DNA of 64,000 nucleotides from Acidipila sp. EB88 (GCF_003858395.1 NZ_QWEV01000005.1:744001-808000), one strand, 5' to 3'. Counted from the stretch's first letter, positions 1 to 11,495 are shown. A program made the numbers and translations. Notes: generated by a model from the letters alone, not told the origin.

Positions 1-212
1 GACACCTGCTCGGACGTCCCCCCATACAACTGGTAGCCCACGTGCACCACCGCCGTATCCGCCCGGCGCCCGGCATCCTCGGTCGCCGTCACTGCGATCG
101 TCCGGTTCGCCCCACTTACCTGGATCTGCTGCGCCCCCGCAAACCGCGCCGCACCCCCGCACACCATCGCAACAAGCACACACACCTTCGCCGCCAACCC
201 GATCTTCGCCAT
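1..212 (-). CDS. SIMPL-domain (DUF541) secreted protein, N-terminal part
   Basis: Minus-strand reading frame open from an ATG at 212 to the window edge, so only the first 70 codons are present. The N-terminus is a signal peptide: a Lys-containing start (MAKIG), a hydrophobic stretch with VCVLVAMVCGGAA, and an A-G-A-Q cleavage site. The mature part begins QIQVSGANRTIAVTATED and continues to a VVHVGYQLYG segment. This matches the start of the SIMPL/DUF541 family of periplasmic or outer-membrane proteins, in which an I-x-V-x-G strand is followed by an A-x-A-x-P/E-D motif. The purine-rich GGCGGGGA lies directly upstream of the ATG. The function of the family is poorly defined. The C-terminus lies outside the window. 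Confidence 0.6.
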   Translation of the reverse strand, partial: MAKIGLAAKVCVLVAMVCGGAARFAGAQQIQVSGANRTIAVTATEDAGRRADTAVVHVGYQLYGGTSEQV

Positions 213-690
213 TCCCCGCCCCAGAGTGCTTCGTATGTGCGTTGCCCGGCGCACGCGCCAGGCACACTTTACACAGACACCTCGCACCCTGCTTTGGTTT
301 CTATCCGGTCATCCCCGGTCCGGCCCATCTGCCAAGCACACCTGTGCGCGGCCGCCGGCAAGCAGGAGCGCGACAAACCCTTCTGCATCCATCGGGTGAC
401 GAGGTTGTCAGACACCAGGGCTGGCGCAGCGAGTCTTCTTCGGATCGCGCATTACGCTTACTTGTACTTCAGCCATAAGACATATCGGACGGTCCCCGCA
501 CCATCGAGCATCGGAGGGACTTACTGTTTCAGGATTGTGGGACGAGCTGTGGCGCCAGCACTACAACTTGAGCAGTGTTGGTGCGGCTCAAACCCTTGTA
601 ATTGCCGAGAACCCGGATTCTCAATTAGCCTGCATCGGAACAGTCCTGGAAATAGGTTGATTGGAAGAAAGGATGCCGGACGGGAGGCTC
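213..690. other. Intergenic region, no gene seen
   Basis: About 480 bases between the start of the minus-strand SIMPL gene and the plus-strand VOC gene. Promoters for both must lie here, but no convincing -35/-10 pair or hairpin was picked out. The plus-strand frame that stays open across it has no recognisable protein character. Confidence 0.5.
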
Positions 691-1185
691 ATGAAGATGC
701 GACGCCGTGAAGTGCTTGGGGTACTTGCTGCCTCGGCAGGGGCAGCACTCCTGCCTACATCGCCTCTGGGCGCTGAGTCAGTATCGATCGCGAACACTTT
801 GCCCAAGGAGAAGGTGACCGGTATCGGTGGCCTGTTTTTTCGCGCGCAGGATCCGAAATCCCTGGCGCAGTGGTATCAGGATCACCTCGGCGTCTTTGTG
901 ACGCCGCAGAAGAGCGACGAGCCTGTCTGGAATCAACAAGCGGGACCGACCAGCTTTACACCCTTTCCCGAGAAGACCAAGTACATCAGTGATCCGACGA
1001 AACAGTGGATGATCAACTTTCGTGTGTCCGACCTCGACAAGATGGTCGCGCAACTGGAATCAGCGGGCATCACGGTGAAGCTGGACCCCACGGCATACCC
1101 CTATGGTCGCTTTGCGCACACGCATGACCCGGAAGGCAATGCGATTGAGTTGTGGCAGCCTGGGACTTCGACAAAACCGGCGTGA
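691..1185 (+). CDS. VOC family (glyoxalase/bleomycin-resistance fold) protein with Tat signal
   Basis: 164-residue protein. The N-terminus MKMRRREVLGVLAASAGAAL is a twin-arginine type signal, implying export of a folded protein. The rest is one vicinal-oxygen-chelate domain: GIGGLFFRAQDP, then SLAQWYQDHLG, WMINFRVSDLDKMVAQLESAG and a C-terminal GRFAHTHDPEGNAIELWQP. The final Glu of IELW is the usual metal ligand of VOC proteins. The start at 691 follows GGGAGG at 682-687. ATG 697 has better spacing from that site, and TTG 661 and ATG 673 are also in frame. Substrate is unknown; VOC proteins include lyases, dioxygenases and resistance proteins. It stands alone with about 150 bases to the next gene. 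Confidence 0.8.
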   Translation: MKMRRREVLGVLAASAGAALLPTSPLGAESVSIANTLPKEKVTGIGGLFFRAQDPKSLAQWYQDHLGVFVTPQKSDEPVWNQQAGPTSFTPFPEKTKYISDPTKQWMINFRVSDLDKMVAQLESAGITVKLDPTAYPYGRFAHTHDPEGNAIELWQPGTSTKPA

Positions 1186-1336
1186 TCGCCGGAAGACGGC
1201 CCTCCGGAACTTCATCACAATCATCTCCAAGAATCGACCTTTCCTGGAGGAATGCTGCACCTAAGCCAAAGTACAAATGCCCCCGTCGTATCGAGTCCCT
1301 CTAAGACCCTCCAACGTCTCTCTTGTGGGATTTGCC

Positions 1337-1921
1337 ATGGCGAAAGTTGATGGAACTTCTACGCAACGTAGGCCGGGATGGATTCGCAACATCACACTGC
1401 TCTTTGCTGGAGTTGGAGCGGTCCTCCTGGCGACCGTTTGGTACATGCTGCTCTCCGGTAAGCCGACATGGATGTCTCTGTCGCTCGCCGTCATCACGAC
1501 GTTCCTCTCAGGATCTGCGTACGCCTTGAACATCCGTCATCAGCCAGGCCGGCTTCTGGGCTACGGCAGGAAGTACGTTCAGGTCCGCAGCCTGGACGAA
1601 TGGACCGTATATCAATACGGGCTTCCTTTTGAGGCATCCTCACCCGCACAGCAGGAGGAAGCGTTCAGGCATTACCGGGTGGGCCTTCGTTTATTCCCAG
1701 CAAGACCGCAGGACATGGCTCCGAAGCAGAGTTCCTGGCAATGGCTTCTCGCATTGCTGATGCTGTCCGCCTTCATCACCTTGTCGGAGGCCGTTCACGG
1801 CTGGTACCGATTTCTGCTTCAAATCGGCTACTTCGCATGGTTGTGGGGCTGCATGCGCATTTCGCGACGCTTCATGGATACCCCTGCCGCCAGCAATCTC
1901 ACCGAACTGCATCTGCGATGA
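1337..1921 (+). CDS. Hypothetical membrane protein, four predicted membrane segments
   Basis: About 194 residues from ATG 1337; an in-frame ATG at 1277 would add 20 residues of doubtful coding character. Four hydrophobic segments are visible: ITLLFAGVGAVLLATVWYML, then LSLAVITTFLSGSAYAL, a loop of about 85 residues rich in charged and aromatic residues (KYVQVRSLDEWTVYQYG), then WLLALLMLSAFITLSEAV and FLLQIGYFAWLWGC. The C-terminal tail is short and polar. I do not recognise the family. The long hydrophilic loop between segments 2 and 3 is the most distinctive feature. Neighbours give no functional clue. Confidence 0.6.
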   Translation: MAKVDGTSTQRRPGWIRNITLLFAGVGAVLLATVWYMLLSGKPTWMSLSLAVITTFLSGSAYALNIRHQPGRLLGYGRKYVQVRSLDEWTVYQYGLPFEASSPAQQEEAFRHYRVGLRLFPARPQDMAPKQSSWQWLLALLMLSAFITLSEAVHGWYRFLLQIGYFAWLWGCMRISRRFMDTPAASNLTELHLR

Positions 1922-2134
1922 CAAGCGGAATCGACCTGAGCAGCAAGGCACTCCCGTCATACTCGCTTCAACAGCGTTAGCCTTGAAAACAGTGTGTGAG
2001 AAGCGACGTGCTGTATCGGCGTGCGGAGTCCGGGGGTGTTGTGAAGATCGAGAGCGCGATGACGCAGATCAGCGTACCTGCCAGCTACGCTGGACACATG
2101 CTTAATGGCATCCCTTTCCCAGGACTGTCTTCCC

Positions 2135-3317
2135 ATGATTTTTCCTTCGCGACCTGTCGCTCTTCTTCTCGCCCTTTTCGCCATAGGATCGTCCGGGATC
2201 GCGCAGACTCAGACGCTCGCCCCTGTGAAGAGCTACGAAATGCCACCGTCCGGCCAAGTCACAGTTCCCGCGGAAGGAGGTCTCACCTTCCAGATGAAGG
2301 TGAATGGCCAAGGCCCTTATAAGACCGTGTTCGATACAGGCGCAGTCAATATCATCAGCGCCAGACTCGCAACACAACTCGGCTTGAACGTCGAGGAGAA
2401 GTCGATTGACATGGGCGCGATCGGAGGATCGGTGAAGGCAAGAACCGCCCATATAGATGAGCTCGCAATCGGCAATCTGACTGTCCATAATCAGAGCTTC
2501 TTTGTGATCGATATCCCAGCAGACCAAGGGACCCCCAGCTTCTTGTTGGCTGGGAGTTTCTGCTGGCCTTCGTTGTGCGCATGGATTTTCAACGCGACGA
2601 GCTCACCTTCATCGACCCCTCGCATTTCAGGAATGCCCGAGGCGCTGCTGTTCCGCTCATACTCAATGAACACGGCAACGGCGTTTATCTTGAAGCGAAG
2701 GTGGACGGTATTCCCGGGCGATTTCAACTCGACTCCGGAAACGAAATTGGCTTCTTCCTCAATGCGGCTTTTGTCGACCAGTACCACTTGCCCACCAGGC
2801 TTCACGCCACGCTTCGCGGCTGGAACGGCAAAGGCTTGGGCGGTGACTCACCCGACGCGTGGTTCACACGCCTTCATAGGCTTGAGCTGGGAAGCGTCAT
2901 TCTGCGCGATCCTGTGGTCAGGCTGCAAACAGGCGACGATCATGACGTGCAGAAGCTCGCGGGCAATATCGGCCAGAGCATCTTGAAGCACTTCACGGTA
3001 ATCGTGGATTGCCCCCACCGACTTATGTATCTGGAACAGGTTCCAGGGTGGGATGCCCCTGAGGTCTTCAACAGAGCAGGTCTGATCTATGACGAGCAAG
3101 CCGGTGGAGACGAGATAAAGACCGTCTTACCCGGCGGTCCCGCTCAACTCGCAGGCCTTCGCCCAGGCGATCTGATTACGGCTATCAACGGGAACAAGCC
3201 GCTGGAGGAAGGCAGGATCCAGTCTTCACGCGACCTGCTGGAACTGTGTTGCACCTGTCTATCCGCCGAGACGGCGTCGAGCGCACCTATGCCGTAAAAC
3301 TGCGGGATGTGCTCTGA
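2135..3317 (+). pseudogene. Frameshifted secreted aspartyl protease with PDZ domain
   Basis: Three reading frames together give one recognisable protein of about 390 residues. Segment 1 has a signal peptide (PVALLLALFAIGSSGIAQ) and a retropepsin-like motif with YKTVFDTGA near residue 68. At about 2544 the frame changes, and VGWEFLLAFVVRMDF joins on in the next frame. That segment carries a second LDSGN motif and a PDZ-like end (GGPAQLAGLRPGDLITAING). Near 3240 the frame changes again and ends GTVLHLSIRRDGVERTYAV to a TGA at 3315-3317. Residues normally linking DLL to GTVL seem to be missing, so the second lesion is larger than one base. It is either a true pseudogene or contains sequence errors. 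ATG 2135 gives a better signal peptide than ATG 2105. Confidence 0.7.
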
Positions 3318-3707
3318 TGCCAATGGCTGTCGGAAGCGACACGTCCACTTATCGTTAGCACCTCCGCTACTCTCGGAAAACAGCATTTTCGAAAAGTTGC
3401 GGGTGTCTCATCTCTCGCGCCTAAAACGTGGAACCCGCGGCCTTCACTCAACCAGGAGGAGATACCAACGCTTCACCAACGCACGCTTGAATCCTCTCGT
3501 GACCAGAACTCCAACGTTCACTCCAAAGAAAATGTGGCCGACACCCAGCCGAGCACCTTAGTCGAGAACCTTAGTCGAGCACCTTAGTCGAGCTGCGGCG
3601 GGATCACAGCGCGCAGACGCACCTTCCGCCACCGTGTCGCCTCGCTCCTACCACCTGCCGCACCACCGACGCGCTCAGGCTTGGCTCTCTGCTCGTTCAG
3701 CTACGCC
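3318..3707. other. Intergenic region between protease remnant and trpD
   Basis: About 390 bases with no supported gene. The only structure seen is a short tandem repeat at 3555-3592. Both flanking genes converge on it, so a terminator is expected, but no strong hairpin with a T run was found. Confidence 0.5.
3555..3592. repeat. Short tandem repeat, three units of 13 bp
   Basis: The 12-mer ACCTTAGTCGAG begins at 3555, 3568 and 3581, giving three units with a 13-bp period. It lies between convergent genes and has no evident function. Confidence 0.7.
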
Positions 3708-4982
3708 TCACCGCCCACCGAACGCTCGCAACCCAGCCAGCACACGCACGGCCGCACCACTTTCCACCGCCTCGGCAGCACGCTCCAGCCCTTCGGCAAG
3801 CGTTGCCGCCACCCCGCCCACCACCAGGGCAGCACCGGCATTCAGCAACACGATCTCCCTCGCAACCCAGCCAGCACACGCACCGCCGCACCACTTTCCA
3901 CCGCCTCGGCAGCACGCTCCAGCCGCTTCGGCAAGCGTTGCCGCCACCCCGCCCACCACCAGGGCAGCACCGGCATTCAGCAACACGATCTCCCGCCGCG
4001 CTCCGCGATCCTGCCCGGTGATCACCGCTTCGATCAACGCCGCGCTTGCCCGCGCCGTGGCTCCGCCGCGCAGCTCGGCTACCTCGGCCACGCGCAGCCC
4101 CAAGGATTCCGGCTCGATCCGCTCCCGCGCCACCACGCCCCCGCGCACCGTCGCCCACACCGATGCCCCGGTCACCGTCAGTTCGTCCAGCCCGCGGAGC
4201 GTGCCGCCGCCCCCGCTTGACCCTGCGTCCACCCGGACCTCCCCGTGCACCACCCAGCTATGCCGCGTGCCCAGCAGCCGCAGCGCTTCGGCCACCACCG
4301 CGATCCGTTCCGCCGCATACACCCCCACCACCTGTGCCGCCGCGCCCGCTGGATTGGTGAGCGGCCCCGCCAGGTTAAAGATCGTGCGAAACGGGAGCGC
4401 GCGCCGCACCGGCGCCACCCGCGCCATCGCCGGGTGCAGCATCGGCGCCAGCAGAAACATGAAGCGCGTCGCCCGCAGGCACTCCGCCGCCTCCGCCGGT
4501 GCCAGCGCGATCGGCACCCCCAGCGCCTCCAGCACGTCGGCCGAGCCGCACCGCGAAGTCACCGCCCGGTTTCCATGCTTGGCGATCCACGCTCCTGCGC
4601 CCGCCGCCACCAGCCCCGCTGCCGTCGAAATGTTCAGCGTGTCCAGCCCGTCGCCGCCCGTCCCGCAGGTATCCACCAGCAACGCGCGCTCCGCCTCTTC
4701 CAGCGGCACCCGCGTCGCGGCCGCGCGCATGGCCTCGGCAAACCCGCACAGCTCCTCCGCCGTCTCACCCCGCCGCGTCATCACCGCCAGCATCGTCGCC
4801 AGCCCCATCTCCACCGCGACCGGCAACGTCCGCGCCAGACCGCCAACCACCACGCCAGCCTGGCCTTCGGGCTCCGCCAGCAGCGTCTCCAGCAAGCCAC
4901 GCGCCTCGGCACGCCCCAGCGTTGCCCCCTGCTCCACAACTGCCTTCACCAGCGAACGAAACTCTTCAGTCTGCACACACAC
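3708..4982 (-). CDS. trpD: Anthranilate phosphoribosyltransferase with internal duplication
   Basis: Transfers the phosphoribosyl group of PRPP to anthranilate, the second step of tryptophan synthesis from chorismate, in the cytoplasm. Clear family motifs: VDTCGTGGDG near residues 104-112 (PRPP-binding loop), LNISTAAG, AKHGNRAVTS near 134, a SADVLEALGV helix, RTIFNLAGPLTNPA, and a C-terminal IVLLNAGAALVVGG. Start is GTG 4982 (MCVQTEEF). At 424 residues it is about 80 longer than typical TrpD. Of this, 45 residues come from a tandem duplication of the 3' end (3726-3994), so the LLNAGAALVVGG helix occurs twice, separated by an out-of-frame stretch with CCRGGGKWCGGAC. Without the insert the C-terminus (ERAAEAVESGAAVRVLAG) is normal. 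No other trp gene is nearby. Confidence 0.88.
   Translation of the reverse strand: MCVQTEEFRSLVKAVVEQGATLGRAEARGLLETLLAEPEGQAGVVVGGLARTLPVAVEMGLATMLAVMTRRGETAEELCGFAEAMRAAATRVPLEEAERALLVDTCGTGGDGLDTLNISTAAGLVAAGAGAWIAKHGNRAVTSRCGSADVLEALGVPIALAPAEAAECLRATRFMFLLAPMLHPAMARVAPVRRALPFRTIFNLAGPLTNPAGAAAQVVGVYAAERIAVVAEALRLLGTRHSWVVHGEVRVDAGSSGGGGTLRGLDELTVTGASVWATVRGGVVARERIEPESLGLRVAEVAELRGGATARASAALIEAVITGQDRGARREIVLLNAGAALVVGGVAATLAEAAGACCRGGGKWCGGACAGWVAREIVLLNAGAALVVGGVAATLAEGLERAAEAVESGAAVRVLAGLRAFGGR
3726..3994. repeat. 134-bp tandem duplication inside trpD
   Basis: Copy 1 at 3726-3859 and copy 2 at 3860-3994 are nearly identical. They differ by one substitution (CGCACGGCC versus CGCACCGCC) and one inserted base in copy 2 (CAGCCGCTTCGG versus CAGCCCTTCGG). 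Because 134+1 is divisible by three, the trpD frame is regained downstream and 45 codons are added. The near identity implies a very recent event or an assembly artefact. Confidence 0.9.
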
Positions 4983-5115
4983 ATCCTAGCGTCCGTTCCC
5001 CATCCCGGCCTCAAATCCCGGCCTTCGCCGGCGGCACACGCCCCTGCTTCCCGCATCCCAAACCGAAGAGCTCCGCCCGCGCTGCCCCAGGCACGCCGCA
5101 CCCGAAAGGATCCCC

Positions 5116-6729
5116 ATGCCGTTCCAGAAAGCCCTGCCCGTCGCCGACCTGCCCCCGGCACCAAAAAGGCCGTCCAAATCGGTGACACCGAGATCCTGCT
5201 GATCCACACCGCGGAGCAGACCCTCCACGCCGTTGAAGCCAAGTGCCCCCACGCCGGAGCGCCCCTCGTCGACGGCGCCGTCTGCAACGGCCGCCTGATC
5301 TGCCCCTGGCACACCGCAACCTACGCCCTTGCCGGCGACGCCCTCCCGAAGGCACCCTGCTCGAGCCGCCCGCCCTGCGCTCGCTCCGCCACTACAGCGT
5401 CGAGATCGAAGGCGACTCCATCCTGGTCGACCCCGCCCCCATGAACCACCCCACCCTCGCCGCCTACAACAGCGAAGCACCCGCCCCGGCCCTCCACCCC
5501 GAGCGCCACATCGTCACCATCGGCGGAGGCGCCGCTGCTGCCGCCGCCGTTACCGCGCTCCGCCAGGGCGGTTTCGCCGGCCGCCTCACCGTCATCGATC
5601 CCATCCTCAACGAACCGGTAGACCGCACCAACCTTTCCAAGATGACGCTCGCCGGCAAGAAGCCCGCCGACACCCTGCCTCTCTGGTCCCCCGAAGAGCG
5701 CGCCAACCTCCGCGTCGACCGTCTCGAGGCCAGCGTCACCGCCCTGGACGGCACAGCCGGCACCCTCACCACCTCCACCGGCCAGGCGCTCCAGTTCGAC
5801 GCCGCCTTGTTCGCCCCGGTGGTACACCCAAAACGCTCGGCATCCCCGGCGAAGATCTGCCCCATGTCGTCTCCATCCGCCACGTAGCAGACGTCGAGCA
5901 CATCGCCACCCTGCTCGGCGGCCAGCCCGAAGGCAAAACAGCCGTGCTCATTGGCGACAGCTTCATCGCCTTTGAGGCCGCCTCCGCCCTCACCACCCGC
6001 GGCCTCAAGGTCACCGTGGTCGCCCAGAGCGAGCAGCCCTTTGCCAAAAAGTTTGGCCCCGACGCCGCCAACGCCATCCTAGCCCTCCACAAGAGCAAGG
6101 GCGTCACCCTCAAGGCCAGCTCCGACGCCCAGTCCATCTCTGCCGAATCCGTCACGCTCAAATCCGGCGAAACTCTCCCCGCCGACCTCGTCCTCGTCGC
6201 CATCGGCGTCCAGCCCGCCACCGGTTTCGCGCACGGCCTGCCGCTTGAGCAAGACGGCGGCATCCCCGTGGCCCCTTCGCTCCAGGCCGCACCCCATGTC
6301 TGGGTCGCCGGCGACGTCGCCTCCGTCGAAGGCGTGCGCATCGAGCACTGGCGGCTCGCTCAGCAGCACGGCCGCTCCGCTGCCGGCGCCATGCTCCTTG
6401 CCCTAGGCGCGTCGCCTCTCGAGCTCCCCGCGCCCGAGCGCGAACCCTTCCACGGCGTCCCCTTCTTCTGGACCGCGCACTTCGGCAAACGTTTCGGCTA
6501 CGTCGGTCACGCGAGCGACTGGGACGAGCTCCAGATCGACGGCGAACTCGGCACCGCCCCCGACGGAAGCGCCACCACCGACCCCGCCTTCCTCGCCTAC
6601 TACGTCAAGGACCAGCAAGTCGCCGCCATCCTCGGCTGCGGCAAAGACTCTGCCATCGCCGCCCTGGCCGAATCCATGCGCTCCCCACTCACCCTCACGG
6701 AGGCCCGCACCGCAGCCGCCAACGCCTGA
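5116..6729 (+). pseudogene. Rieske-domain FAD/NAD(P)H oxidoreductase (AIF/ferredoxin reductase-like), three frameshifts
   Basis: Reading through three frame changes gives one protein of about 538 residues. An N-terminal Rieske [2Fe-2S] domain is followed by a two-dinucleotide-binding flavoprotein of the apoptosis-inducing-factor type. Rieske ligands are visible as CPHAGAPL (C44, H46) and ICPWH (C63, H66). The FAD fold starts at IVTIGGGAAAAAAV, and the NAD(P) fold at TAVLIGDSFIAFEAA. A late VWVAGDVASVEG is the typical second FAD motif. Frame breaks fall at 5151-5158 (C run), 5345-5348 (CCCG) and 5814-5819 (CCCCGG). Each is explained by one missing G or C, and the protein continues without loss on the other side. 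It probably transfers electrons from NAD(P)H to an unknown acceptor. It lies divergent from trpD. Confidence 0.8.
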
Positions 6730-7042
6730 CACCCGCAGCTTCCACGCCTGCCCCAACGCCGCTTTTCAACCCCCTTGAGCAATGCCTGTCACCCCACGTC
6801 TCGCCCCTGGGACGTGGGAACCACGGCAGCGCGCCTCCTCCTGTCAATCCCCAAACCGGGCAATTCGGCCCAGAATGGGAAAAGGCCTCGTTCCCCTTTT
6901 GGAACGCGCCAGATCACCGCAAACGCGGCCAGTGCCCGCAAAACAACCCTCAAGGCCCCGCATAAGCGCCCATCCACCGCGCCCAGGCACGCGGCGCACA
7001 CCTTACACGAACCACCCCAACAACACGCCAACAAACCGCGAT

Positions 7043-7107
7043 GCATAGATATGCAACGCCCCTCTCAAAAGTCCGGTAATACGAGGTATCACCATGCATA
7101 CATATGC
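7043..7107. promoter_or_regulatory. Paired palindromes GCATA-N2-TATGC upstream of sucC
   Basis: GCATAGATATGC at 7043-7054 and GCATACATATGC at 7096-7107 are near-identical 12-bp palindromes 53 bp apart, about five helical turns. This arrangement suits a dimeric regulator binding co-operatively. No cognate regulator is identified. Confidence 0.35.
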
Positions 7108-7172
7108 ACCAGACCCATAAACCCCGCATATCTATACATCCGCATTTTCCACAAACACGCATTTTGCCGTTC

Positions 7173-7193
7173 ACCCGCCACGAAGTGGCCGCC
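7173..7193 (+). repeat. Dispersed 21-bp hairpin repeat, copy 1
   Basis: A 21-bp sequence starting ACCCGCCACGAAGTGG whose core GCCAC-GAA-GTGGC can fold into a small hairpin. The exact reverse complement occurs at 10423-10443, so the two copies bracket the sucC-HAD-LprI block as an inverted pair. Confidence 0.6.
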
Positions 7194-7243
7194 AGCCGCG
7201 CAGGCAGTTTGCCCTGCCCGCGCCCTTGCCTCGCCGCCCACCC

Positions 7244-7273
7244 CTGACAACCCCAAAACCCTCGCTGTACTAT
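7244..7273 (+). promoter_or_regulatory. Candidate sigma-70 promoter of sucC
   Basis: CTGACA at 7244-7249 and TACTAT at 7268-7273 are separated by 18 bp, which would start transcription about 35 bases before the sucC ATG. The match is moderate and no other evidence supports it. Confidence 0.35.
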
Positions 7274-7314
7274 GGGTGCGTCTGCAGCCCCAGGGCTCCG
7301 CAGCGCCTAAACTC

Positions 7315-8513
<1,199 letters not shown>

Positions 8514-8517
<4 letters not shown>

Positions 8518-9248
8518 GCGAGCCGGCTTATCTGGAAGGCGCGCCGCTCCAGCCCGGCGGAAAGGCGGCTCCCACAACGCTGCTGTTCGATACCTTCGGC
8601 ACCACTGCCGATTGGAAGAGCAGCCTGGTGGAGCACTGCGCCGCCATCGCCGCGGCCGCAGGTCTCCGGGCGGACTGGCCCGCCTTTGTCACCGAATGGC
8701 GCTCGCTTTACCAGCCCGCCATCGCGCCCGTCCGCGACGGCCAGCGCCTCTGGGCCGACTTCGACGAACTGCACCGCGAAACCCTCGACACCCTGCTGCC
8801 GAAGTACGCACTCAACACCCTCAGCGACGCCGACCGCGACCACATGGTCTACGGCTGGCACCTGCTGCACGGCTGGCCCGACACCGTGCAGGGTCTCACC
8901 CGTCTCAGGCAGCGGCACATCCTCGGCGCGCTCTCCAACGGCACCACCCGCCAGCTTGTGGACATGGCGAAACGAAGCGCCTTTCCCTGGGACGTCATCT
9001 TCGGCGCCGACCAGTGGCAGACCTACAAGCCCGCACCCGCGCTTTATCTCGGCGCCCTCAAACTGCTCAAAGCCCCGGCATCCTCGGTCGTCATGGTCGC
9101 CGCACACAACAACGACCTCCAGGCCGCGCAAAACCACGGCCTGCAAACCGCATTCATCCACCGCCCCACCGAAGACCCCGCACCCACCGCCCGTTACACC
9201 TACATCGCAACCGACTTCAACGACCTGGCAACACAGCTCGGTTGCTGA
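8514..9248 (+). CDS. HAD-superfamily hydrolase, haloacid dehalogenase type II-like
   Basis: Motif I with the nucleophilic Asp is [13 protein letters not shown] (residues about 22-34 of this reading). Motif II is [11 protein letters not shown], motif III the Lys of [11 protein letters not shown], and motif [19 protein letters not shown]. This is the layout of the L-2-haloacid dehalogenase group. The start is a problem: the only standard start codon in frame is GTG 8628, which would remove the catalytic Asp. The frame stays open upstream, and the natural position is CTG 8514, overlapping the sucC stop (CACTGAGCG). A rare CTG start or a sequence error is therefore likely. Its stop overlaps the next ATG (TGATG). 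It may be a metabolite-repair or dehalogenation enzyme. Confidence 0.8.
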
Positions 9249-10393
9249 TGCCAACAGGAGAGCAGAGCGTGGCAGCCGGCTCCAACGCGCGCAGTCGAAC
9301 GGGTTCCCGCCTCTGGGGCCTGCTCGTCCCCGTGCCGCTTGCCGCGCCGCTGGCTGTTCCGCGGGTTGTGCCGCCCTCTGTGGCGTTTGCCGGCCAGCCG
9401 CTCCAGCAGGCCGGTAGCGGCCCCGTACTCACCGAGGAGCCGCAGTATCAATCCATCTGCAAAGCCGCCGTCCAGCCATCACTGCCGCCAGAGGCTGCCG
9501 TGCTTGCCGCTGCTTCCCGGTCAGAGCCACCAGCCTGCGACGAGGCGACGGACTACTACGGCTTCGGCAAGGCACCCGATTACCCCGCCGCGCTGCGCTG
9601 CGCTTACAGGCATCGCGCCCAGCCCACCAACGCATTTGTGGAGGGCCCGCTCACCCTCGGCATGCTCTATGCCAATGGCTACGGCGTGAAGCAGGACTAC
9701 GCCCTCGCCGTCCGGTTCGCCTGCGAAGCCGCCGGCAACAGTGCTTCCGCGGAGACTGAGCTGCGCGTCAGCCGCCTCGAAGCACTTCGTGACGGCAGGC
9801 TCCTGCCGACGAAGCCTTTTGACCTCTGCGACGACGCGACCTCCGGCGCCATGGGCAGCTACTGTGAGGGCATCGCACAACGTCTTGCCGACGTCGGCCG
9901 CACCCAGCGTCTTCAGGCACTCCGCGCGCAGCTTCCCCCGCAGGCACAAGCCATGCTGCCCGGTCTCCTTGCCGCGGAGCGCGACTTTGAGCATGCCCGC
10001 GGCAAAGGCGAGTACGCCGGCGGCGGCGGCACTGGCTCTGCCGGCTTTCAGTTGCTCGACCAAGGGCAGCTACGCGAGCAGTTCCTCATCAACCTGACGC
10101 GCTTTGCCGCCGGCGACCTGCCCCACGCCACCCCTGCCGATCGTCTGCGGGCCGAGCAGCAGTTGAAAGCAGCCGCTGCCTCGGCTCAGGCTCGCTACGC
10201 CACCCCGCAGCCTTACGCAACCGCCCTCGACCCGACCCCCAAAAGCCTCGCCGCCACTCAGCAGGCCTGGCAGGCTCTCTACCAGGCCTGGCTGCGCTTC
10301 GTCCCCGTCGCCTACCCGCATCTGCCCATCGATCGGGCGGCGACGGAACTGCTTCACCTGCGCATCCACCAGCTCACAAAGAGCGAGCTATGA
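9248..10393 (+). CDS. Exported Sel1-like / LprI (DUF1311)-like protein
   Basis: 381 residues from the ATG in the TGATG overlap with the HAD gene. The hydrophobic N-terminus LWGLLVPVPLAAPLAVP suggests export or anchoring. The middle resembles a Sel1/TPR-like repeat: CDEATDYYGFGKAPDYPAALR and LTLGMLYANGYGVKQDYALAV. The C-terminal half, with FEHARGKGEYAGGGGTGSAG and AWQALYQAWLRFVPVAYP, resembles the lysozyme-inhibitor LprI (DUF1311) domain. Conserved Cys residues (SICKAAV, PACDEATD, RCAYRH, FACEAAG, LCDDAT, YCEG) fit disulphides outside the cytoplasm. If correct, it could protect cell-wall glycans from host or rival lysozymes. Its position inside the sucCD unit is odd. Confidence 0.65.
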   Translation: MPTGEQSVAAGSNARSRTGSRLWGLLVPVPLAAPLAVPRVVPPSVAFAGQPLQQAGSGPVLTEEPQYQSICKAAVQPSLPPEAAVLAAASRSEPPACDEATDYYGFGKAPDYPAALRCAYRHRAQPTNAFVEGPLTLGMLYANGYGVKQDYALAVRFACEAAGNSASAETELRVSRLEALRDGRLLPTKPFDLCDDATSGAMGSYCEGIAQRLADVGRTQRLQALRAQLPPQAQAMLPGLLAAERDFEHARGKGEYAGGGGTGSAGFQLLDQGQLREQFLINLTRFAAGDLPHATPADRLRAEQQLKAAAASAQARYATPQPYATALDPTPKSLAATQQAWQALYQAWLRFVPVAYPHLPIDRAATELLHLRIHQLTKSEL

Positions 10394-10422
10394 CAGAAAG
10401 ACACAAGACCCCCTGCGCGCGA

Positions 10423-10443
10423 GGCGGCCACTTCGTGGCGGGT
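10423..10443 (-). repeat. Dispersed 21-bp hairpin repeat, copy 2
   Basis: Exact reverse complement of the sequence at 7173-7193. It lies between the LprI-like gene and sucD and could form a small hairpin in the transcript. Confidence 0.6.
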
Positions 10444-10548
10444 CTACCTGAGAAGCTTTGGCTCTCACGAAACACACGTCCCGAAGGGGACCGCGAACCG
10501 CGCAGGCGAGTTTAAGCCTCTACCTATCTTCTGAAGGAGCACCAAACC

Positions 10549-11430
<882 letters not shown>

Positions 11431-11495
11431 CTTCGCCCGCTCGATCGCCGTCCCCCTAAAAACCAACCGCACCCAAAGAAACCCAATTCCAATGG

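Larger units (their letters stand above)
6730..7314. other. Long leader/intergenic region upstream of sucC
   Basis: 585 bases without a supported gene. It is more AT-rich near 7020-7170 than its surroundings. It holds two copies of a GCATA-N2-TATGC palindrome, one arm of a dispersed hairpin repeat (7173-7193) and a candidate promoter (7244-7273), each listed separately. Confidence 0.5.

Noticed and set aside
42-710. 222-residue plus-strand reading frame
   Set aside because: It is antisense to the SIMPL gene at its start and has no domain character. The amino-acid mix is Arg/Pro/His-rich, as expected of a high-GC shadow frame.
3634-4989. Plus-strand frames opposite trpD
   Set aside because: Ser/Pro/Arg-rich low-complexity translations typical of the antisense of a high-GC gene; the minus strand carries clear TrpD motifs.
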